A stretch of DNA of 64,000 nt from JADZEM01 sp046328125 (lineage in GTDB: Bacteria > Chloroflexota > UBA6077 > JACCZL01): NCBI GenBank assembly GCA_046328125.1, contig JAXLXF010000009.1, forward strand, positions 151,125 through 215,124, read 5' to 3'. Under the pieces are notes generated by a model, which worked only from the letters and a program-made list of their open reading frames with translations, did no database searches and was not told where the DNA came from. Below are positions 58,696-64,000 of the stretch, one piece after another. Within the stretch, counting starts at the first letter, position 1. Every line of letters begins with the position of its first letter. Made by a program: the position numbers and the translations under genes.

Positions 58696-58723
58696 CTGAC
58701 TGTTGGCCCCGAGCGGGTATAAC
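58696..58723 (+). promoter_or_regulatory. Promoter candidate, near-leaderless
   Basis: -35 CTGACT (58696-58701), 16-bp spacer, -10 TATAAC (58718-58723). The start would lie at about the ATG at 58731, so the aminotransferase mRNA may be leaderless, though AGGGACG could act as a weak ribosome site. Confidence 0.4.
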
Positions 58724-58730
58724 AGGGACG

Positions 58731-59936
58731 ATGGCTGACCGTCGCTTTCTGGACCTCAACCCACCCACCCGCCTGCTACTCGGGTCTGGCCCCAGCAACC
58801 CGGAGCCGCGCGTCCTGCGTGCGCTCGGGATGCCGCTGATCGGCCAGTTCGACCCGGCCTTCACCGCGATCATGGACGAGGTCTCGGAGCTGTCGCGGCG
58901 GGCGTTTCGCACCGAGAACCGGCGGGCGTTCCCGGTCTCCGGATCGTCCAGGTCTGGACTGGAGGCCGCGCTCGCCAGCCTGATCGAGCCCGGCGACCGC
59001 GCGATCGTCGGCAACTTCGGGCGGTTCGGCGACCTGTTCTGCGACATCGCGCGCCGCTACGGCGCCGAGGTAGACGACGTGGCGGTCGAATGGGGCCGGA
59101 TCGTCGAGCCGGACCAGATCGTCCGGCGGCTGCGGGACCGAGGCGCCAAGATCGTCGCCATCGTCCATGCCGACACGTCAACAGGGATCCTGCAGCCGCT
59201 GGCCGAGATCGGGGCCGCCTGCCGCGAGCACGACGCCCTGCTGGTGGTGGATGCCGTCCTCAGCCTGGGCGGCTGCCAGGTCGAGACGGACGCCTGGGAC
59301 GTGGACGTCAGTATCTCCGGCCTCCAGAAGTGCCTGGGCGGGCCGTCCGGCATGGCGCCACTCACCTACAACGCCCGCGCCGAGGCGGCCATGCACGCGC
59401 GCCGTGCCACGCCCGCCACTAACTATCTCGACCTGCTCCAGCTCCAGGCGTACTGGGGACCGGATCGCCTCAACCACCACACCGCGCCGACCAGCATGGT
59501 GTACGCCCTGCGCGAGGCGCTGCGGATCGTGGACGAAGAGGGCCTGGAGGCGCGCTGGGAGCGGCACCGCCAGGCGAACGACGCGCTGGTTGCCGGCCTC
59601 GAAGCGATGGGCCTGTCTCTCTTCGGGGACCGCGCCCACAAGGCTCCGATGATTACGCTGGTCACCGTCCCGGACGGTGTGGACGAGGCCGGCGTGCGCC
59701 GCCAGCTGCTGGAAGAGCATGGCATCGAGATCATGGCCGCGTTCGGGGCGCTCAACGGCAAGGTCTGGCGGATCGGGCTGATGGGCTACAACGCCCGCCT
59801 GCAAAACGCCATCACCGTGCTGGCCGCCCTGGAGCACGTGCTGCCGGCGCACGGGTTCGCCGTCGCGCCTGGCGAGGGCGTCAAGGCGGCGCGCGCCTAC
59901 GCACAACAGGCCCTTGCCTCACCGTCCCCGGCGTAA
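58731..59936 (+). CDS. Class V aminotransferase (alanine/ureidoglycine-glyoxylate type)
   Basis: 401 aa. RLLLGSGPSNPEPRVLRALG is the classic N terminus. GSSRSGLEAALASLIEPGD, VHADTSTGILQPLAEIG, VVDAVLSLGG (Asp) and SGLQKCLGGPSG with Schiff-base Lys follow. The end IGLMGYNARLQNAI is also typical. It transaminates glyoxylate, or ureidoglycine in PucG. The M20 carbamoylase at 41518-42786 could belong to the same ureide pathway, but they are 16 kb apart. Confidence 0.88.
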   Translation: MADRRFLDLNPPTRLLLGSGPSNPEPRVLRALGMPLIGQFDPAFTAIMDEVSELSRRAFRTENRRAFPVSGSSRSGLEAALASLIEPGDRAIVGNFGRFGDLFCDIARRYGAEVDDVAVEWGRIVEPDQIVRRLRDRGAKIVAIVHADTSTGILQPLAEIGAACREHDALLVVDAVLSLGGCQVETDAWDVDVSISGLQKCLGGPSGMAPLTYNARAEAAMHARRATPATNYLDLLQLQAYWGPDRLNHHTAPTSMVYALREALRIVDEEGLEARWERHRQANDALVAGLEAMGLSLFGDRAHKAPMITLVTVPDGVDEAGVRRQLLEEHGIEIMAAFGALNGKVWRIGLMGYNARLQNAITVLAALEHVLPAHGFAVAPGEGVKAARAYAQQALASPSPA

Positions 59937-60081
59937 CTACACCCGTTCGCAACCGTGACCCGTCATAACGGGACGAACGGTGCGGTCGAGTCGTTTAACA
60001 CCAGAGACCGGGGTCGCACCCGCCGAGCCTCTTCCTTCGCGCTCGGCGCCGTCCCGCCCCGGCGGGAAGGTCACAGTACCG

Positions 60082-61497
60082 ATGGTCCGAATGCTTCTCG
60101 TGCTACTGCTCGCTGTCGTCGCCGTCGCGCCGCTCACCCCGGTGGCACGCGCCGCCGCTGCCGATCCTGCCACGGCGGCCACCACCACGCGCGCCCTGGG
60201 CGCCGGCTCGCGCATCCCCTGGCAGGGCGGCCAGTGGTACCTCCACGGCGCCAACATGCCGTACATCAACTGGGAGCGCGACTTCGGCGGCGGCAGCCGG
60301 GACGGCGTCAGCAGCCCGGACAACATGAAGCTGCTCGACAGCACGTTCGAGAAGGCGAAGGCGACCGGCGTCAACGTCGTGCGGTGGTGGGCGTTCGAGG
60401 GCTCGGCCTGGCAGGTCAAGCGCGACGGAAGCGGCAACCCGACCGGCATGGACCCATCCATCTACGCCGACTTCGACGCCGCGCTCGACCTCGCGGAGCA
60501 GCACGACCTCTACTACAACTTCGTGCTGTTCTCCGCGCCGTCCCACGTGCCGCAGGGCTGGCTCACCAATCCCGGCCAGCGCAAGCAGCTCGCGAACGTG
60601 CTCGGGCAACTGTTCGCGCACTACAAGGACAACCCGCGCATCCTGAGCTGGGAGGCGTACAACGAGCCAGACCACGACGTCTGGGACAAGAAGGTCAGCG
60701 AGGAGAACCTGCGCGCCTCCGTCCGCGAGATCACCGACTCGATCCACGCCAACTCGAACGCCTACTCCACCCTCGGGATGATGATGCTGGACGGCCTGCC
60801 GATGTCGAAGGGGCTCGGGCTGGACTACTACCAGGCCCACTGGTACGACTACATGGAGGCCGGCAACTGGTGCGCCCTCTGCACCACCTACGACGACGTC
60901 CGCCAGCGCTACGACCTGGACGCGCCGCTCGTGATTGGCGAGATCTACGTCGGGCGGGACGTGGACGACCCGTATCAGCGGCTGGAGCAGGTGTACGCCA
61001 AGGGGTACGCCGGCGCCTGGCCGTGGGCAGGCTTGCTGCCAGAGCGCACCAACGACAAGCTCGGGGTGGACTGGCGCGCGATGCGGAAGTTCGCCGGCCT
61101 GCATCCCGACCTCGGCCCGCGCGTGACCGACGCCCTCGCGCCCACCAACGAGCCCGACCCGGCCAAGATGGCGTTTTCGGCGGACGCCGCGCTCAGCTCG
61201 AATCGCGTCACCCCCGGCCAGCGCCTCTCGATCGACGCGAAGATCTCGTCCGACACCGAGATCGAGGTGCTGGTGGACGTCGAGGTGTACACGATGAGCG
61301 GTGACAAGGTGCACCAGCAGTATTGGGACAACGAGGCGTTCGGGGCCGGCGCGTCCAAGACGTACTCCACCTCCTGGACCGCGCCCCGCGACGCGAAGCC
61401 CGGCGAGTACGTGGTGAAGGTCGGCATCTTCCCGACCGGCTGGGGCAAGCCGTACAAGTTCGTGGACGACGCCGGCCGGTTCACGGTCGGTCGGTGA
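60082..61497 (+). CDS. Secreted GH5-like glycoside hydrolase, copy 1
   Basis: 471 aa from the ATG at 60082 (GGGAAGG upstream). Signal VRMLLVLLLAVVAVAPLTPV. TIM-barrel with YLHGANMPYINWERDFGGGS, NVVRWWAFEG, LSWEAYNEPDH (acid/base Glu) and APLVIGEIYVG (nucleophile Glu) near residue 290. A C-terminal beta domain (SRVTPGQRLSIDAKIS-like SNRVTPGQRLSIDAKISSD) resembles a carbohydrate-associated Ig module. Cellulase-like or mannanase-like specificity, not assignable. It is duplicated in the next gene. Confidence 0.82.
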   Translation: MVRMLLVLLLAVVAVAPLTPVARAAAADPATAATTTRALGAGSRIPWQGGQWYLHGANMPYINWERDFGGGSRDGVSSPDNMKLLDSTFEKAKATGVNVVRWWAFEGSAWQVKRDGSGNPTGMDPSIYADFDAALDLAEQHDLYYNFVLFSAPSHVPQGWLTNPGQRKQLANVLGQLFAHYKDNPRILSWEAYNEPDHDVWDKKVSEENLRASVREITDSIHANSNAYSTLGMMMLDGLPMSKGLGLDYYQAHWYDYMEAGNWCALCTTYDDVRQRYDLDAPLVIGEIYVGRDVDDPYQRLEQVYAKGYAGAWPWAGLLPERTNDKLGVDWRAMRKFAGLHPDLGPRVTDALAPTNEPDPAKMAFSADAALSSNRVTPGQRLSIDAKISSDTEIEVLVDVEVYTMSGDKVHQQYWDNEAFGAGASKTYSTSWTAPRDAKPGEYVVKVGIFPTGWGKPYKFVDDAGRFTVGR

Positions 61498-61559
61498 GGA
61501 CAAGTCGTTGGACGTATCGCTCTCGTGAGTGAGCCGGGCGGCGGGCGCTGCGGCTGGCG

Positions 61560-63176
61560 TTGCTCGGGGTGGGCGGCGCCGCCATAGGCTCGTTGCTGGC
61601 GGCGTGCGACAGCGGCACGATCTCTTCGCGCATCCCGCCCACCGCGCCCGCCGAGAGCAAGCCGGCCGACGCCGCGAAGCCAACCGAAGCCGCCCGGCCC
61701 GCCGATGTGACGAAGCCGTCCGGCTCACCCATCGCCGTGAAGCCCGCTCAGACGGCCTCGCCGGCCGCGAAGCCGACCTCCGCCGCGTCTCAGCCGGTCG
61801 CCGAAAAGCCCACCACGCCCCCGCTCATGGCCGCCTCGCCGGCGCAGGGCCGCACGACGACCGGGCCACTCGGGGCCGGCACGCGGATATCGTGGCTCGG
61901 CCAGAGCTGGTTCTTCAACGGCGCCAACGTGCCGTGGCTGAACTGGGCGCGCGATTTCGGGGGCGGCCCGAAGGACGGCGTCAGCAATCCAGACAACCGG
62001 AAGAAGCTGAACGACGCGTTCGCGATGGCGAAGGCGAACGGCGTCAACGTGATCCGCTGGTGGACGTTCGAGGGCGACGCCTGGCAGATCAAGCGCGACG
62101 GCTCCGGGGCGCCCACCGAGCTGGATCAGGCGGTCTTCGCCGACTTCGACGCCGCCCTGGACCTGGCCGACAAGCACGATCTCTACTACGTCTTCGACCT
62201 CTTCTCCGCGCCACAGCACATCCCGGCCTCCTGGATGGAGAATCCCAATCACCGGAGCCGGCTCGCCAGCGCGCTGAGCGTCCTCTTCGCCACGTACCGC
62301 AAGCATCCCAGGGTGATGACCTGGGAAGTGTTCAACGAGCCGGAGTTCGACGTCTGGCAGAAGCGGGTCAAAGAGGAGCCGATGAAGGCGACCATCAAGG
62401 AGATCGCCGCCGCCGTCCACGCCAACTCCCACGCGTATGTGACGACCGGCGGCGCGATGCTGGACGGCCTGCCGATGCTGAAAGGGCTCGGGCTGGACTA
62501 CTACCAGGCGCACTGGTACGACTACATGGAGGCCGGCAACTGGTGCGCGCTCTGTACCAATTATGACGAGGTGCAGCGCAAGCACAACCTGGATGCGCCG
62601 TTGGTGATCGGCGAGATCTACCTCTCGCCAGAGCTGGAGAATCCCCACCTGCGGCTGGAGGACTTCTACTCGAAGGGGTACGCTGGCGTCTGGCCGTGGT
62701 CGCTCATCCCGGAGGCCACGCAGGACAAGTACGCCATCGACTGGAATTCGATGCGGATCTTCGCCGGCCGCCACCCAGACTTTGGCCCGAGGCTGAATAC
62801 GGCGCTGCCACCGTCCGAGGGGTCGCCCACGCCCCGGCTCGCGTTCCGCTCCGAGGCTCGGGTGGACAACCCGCGCGTGTCTCCGGGCCAGAAGCTGCCG
62901 ATCGACGTCAAGGTGACCGGCACGGTCGGGATCAACGCGCTGGTGGCGGCGCAGGTCTACCACTCCAGCGGCAAGGAAGGCCCGAAACAGGAGTGGGACA
63001 ACCAGGCGTTCCGCCCAGGCGAGACGAAGGCGTACACCCTGATCTGGAACGTGCCGGCCGACGCCCTGGCCGGCGAGTACGTGGTGAAAGTGGGTGTGTT
63101 CAGGCCGGGCTGGGGCCAGGGCGGCAAACCGTACGACTGGAACGACACCGCCGCGACGTTCACCGTCACCCGGTAA
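61560..63176 (+). CDS. Lipoprotein GH5-like glycoside hydrolase, copy 2
   Basis: Up to 538 aa with a TTG start at 61560. LGVGGAAIGSLLAAC is a lipobox signal. A frame upstream (ALRLALLGVGG preceded by RR) is cut by a stop at 61530; restoring one base near 61537 would join a GTG start and a twin-arginine signal. An Ala/Pro/Lys linker follows. The catalytic domain parallels copy 1: MTWEVFNEPEF and APLVIGEIYLS. Long identical stretches mark a duplication. Confidence 0.75.
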   Translation: MLGVGGAAIGSLLAACDSGTISSRIPPTAPAESKPADAAKPTEAARPADVTKPSGSPIAVKPAQTASPAAKPTSAASQPVAEKPTTPPLMAASPAQGRTTTGPLGAGTRISWLGQSWFFNGANVPWLNWARDFGGGPKDGVSNPDNRKKLNDAFAMAKANGVNVIRWWTFEGDAWQIKRDGSGAPTELDQAVFADFDAALDLADKHDLYYVFDLFSAPQHIPASWMENPNHRSRLASALSVLFATYRKHPRVMTWEVFNEPEFDVWQKRVKEEPMKATIKEIAAAVHANSHAYVTTGGAMLDGLPMLKGLGLDYYQAHWYDYMEAGNWCALCTNYDEVQRKHNLDAPLVIGEIYLSPELENPHLRLEDFYSKGYAGVWPWSLIPEATQDKYAIDWNSMRIFAGRHPDFGPRLNTALPPSEGSPTPRLAFRSEARVDNPRVSPGQKLPIDVKVTGTVGINALVAAQVYHSSGKEGPKQEWDNQAFRPGETKAYTLIWNVPADALAGEYVVKVGVFRPGWGQGGKPYDWNDTAATFTVTR

Positions 63177-63269
63177 CCTCTCTCAACTCCCCGCCTGACG
63201 CACAAGCCTCGTTATCGGCTATGCTCGTTTCGCCGAACCAGCTCGTAAGGTTGCAAGCGAGGACCGCAT

Positions 63270-63641
63270 TTGCCACGCGACTTCTTTCGCCTGACCACCA
63301 GGAGATTGCTACGGGTCGAGGATTTCCTCTCGCAAGGCGCTCTGGGAAGACCGCTTCCGATCGGCGCCCCGCATCTTCGGCGGGAATGGGACGGCCTCTC
63401 GGTGTTCGACAATAGGGCCGCGGCCGAGCGCGTCGGCCGTGCCCGTGACTGGCGGATCGGCGAATACATGGTTGAGATCAGCATTCCGGACGATGCGCCG
63501 CTTACGTTCGTCGGCCCCGGGCGCTCTGGTCACTGGCTGATCTACAACGCGGAGGGCGGGATGCTGGCGGCTGACCAGGCGATCATGTTCCTGGCCTGGG
63601 TCGTGAGCATCGTTCACGGCCCATCCGGCCGGACGATGTGA
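63270..63641 (+). CDS. Hypothetical protein
   Basis: 123 aa with a TTG start (GCGAGGACC upstream). MPRDFFRLTTRRLLRVEDFL then REWDGLSVFDNRAAAERVGR and DWRIGEYMVEISIPDDAPLT show alpha/beta character but no family I recognise. It may be the first half of a pair with the next gene. Confidence 0.5.
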   Translation: MPRDFFRLTTRRLLRVEDFLSQGALGRPLPIGAPHLRREWDGLSVFDNRAAAERVGRARDWRIGEYMVEISIPDDAPLTFVGPGRSGHWLIYNAEGGMLAADQAIMFLAWVVSIVHGPSGRTM

Positions 63642-63667
63642 CGATCGTGCCGGCTGCGCTCACATGG

Positions 63668-63673
63668 TAGAGT
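63668..63673 (+). promoter_or_regulatory. Extended -10 before a small gene
   Basis: TGG-TAGAGT, an extended -10. The start would be near 63680, at the ATG, so the message may be leaderless. No good -35 is seen. Confidence 0.35.
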
Positions 63674-63678
63674 GAAAC

Positions 63679-63933
63679 ATGGCTACGTTTTTTGAAGTGT
63701 GGGATGACGCCACAGCCAACCGACTCGGAGAATTCGAGACGGTGGACGAGGCGCGAGCGCTTCTCGGTGCAGTGCTGCGCGAGAGTGGTCCGGACGCTGC
63801 AAGCACGCTGGCCGTCCTCGCGTACACGCGCGCCGACGAGACGACTGACGCGTATGACGTCGCGACAGTGCTTGAAGGTGCCGATTTCGTCGCGCAGGCA
63901 GTGGCGGAGAAGGGCGCCCGATCCGCGCCGTAA
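63679..63933 (+). CDS. Hypothetical small protein
   Basis: 84 aa. MATFFEVWDDATANRLGEFE then TVDEARALLGAVLRESGPDA, with VATVLEGADFVAQAVAEKG, an alpha/beta pattern. No family recognised. It could partner the preceding gene; no toxin-antitoxin motif is visible. Confidence 0.5.
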   Translation: MATFFEVWDDATANRLGEFETVDEARALLGAVLRESGPDAASTLAVLAYTRADETTDAYDVATVLEGADFVAQAVAEKGARSAP

Positions 63934-63961
63934 ACCGCAGGGGTGACGAGCCAGAGCTCCG

Positions 63962-64000
63962 TCAGTGCAGGTTGGAGCCGCCGTCCACCACCAGCATCTG
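63962..64000 (-). CDS. C-terminal end of an SDR-family gene (partial)
   Basis: The minus strand ends QMLVVDGGSNLH then a stop at 63962. VVDGG is the C-terminal motif of short-chain dehydrogenases (3-oxoacyl-ACP reductase type). Only 12 codons lie in the window; the rest is beyond 64000. Confidence 0.55.
   Translation of the reverse strand, partial: QMLVVDGGSNLH

Overview
This is a GC-rich bacterial chromosome segment. I infer a Chloroflexota member, probably Thermomicrobia/Sphaerobacter-like. The basis is the gene mix: lipoprotein-type sugar ABC cassettes with Ala/Pro/Lys linkers, an F420-type luciferase-like oxidoreductase, archaeal-looking HerA-SbcD-SbcC, a HAS-barrel protein and Uma2. Many intergenic gaps are also filled with short palindromic repeats. 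No sequence search was run, so the placement is provisional; the full 16S gene (about 35582-37078) would settle it.

Layout. 1-3.5 kb: sugar ABC cassette (two permeases, binding lipoprotein). 3.8-5.0 kb: LysM/M23 murein hydrolase. 5.2-10.9 kb: minus-strand herA-sbcD-sbcC DNA-end-processing operon. 10.9-12.3 kb: decayed transposase. 12.3-13.0 kb: HAS-barrel gene that may once have adjoined herA. 13.2-20.6 kb: small metabolic and unknown genes (alpha/beta hydrolase, membrane protein, DinB, VOC, aminotransferase, SDR, tautomerase). 20.6-25.0 kb: a second sugar ABC cassette on the minus strand. 25.3-28.9 kb: acyl-CoA dehydrogenase and a class B penicillin-binding protein. 28.9-31.4 kb: two decayed IS630-type elements, each sitting at the apex of a hairpin of one dispersed repeat. 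31.5-34.9 kb: an RGG-rich low-complexity protein with a 36-codon gene in front, and a molybdopterin oxidoreductase.

35.2-40.9 kb: rRNA genes on the minus strand in the unusual order 23S-5S-16S-tRNA-Ile. I see separate promoters before 23S and before 16S, and a shared 25-nt leader motif before each.

40.9-46.8 kb: cobalamin adenosyltransferase, M20 amidohydrolase/carbamoylase, MFS carrier, enolase-superfamily dehydratase and a maleate-isomerase-like enzyme; this looks like a small-acid or carbamoyl-compound catabolic neighbourhood. 46.9-53.9 kb: peroxiredoxin, secreted HExxH protein, GlcF, WecG-type glycosyltransferase, an FtsK-like protein lacking its motor domain, and an LLM oxidoreductase. 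54.2-58.4 kb: PilZ protein, HicAB, Uma2 and an orphan chemoreceptor. 58.7-64 kb: class V aminotransferase, two tandem secreted GH5-like glycosidases (the second with a disturbed N terminus), two small unknown genes, and the C-terminal end of an SDR running off the window.

The most distinctive signals are the rRNA arrangement with duplicated regulatory elements, the insertion sequences placed at hairpin apices of a cloverleaf-like repeat, the motor-less FtsK-like protein, and the coupled 36-aa ORF plus RGG protein.
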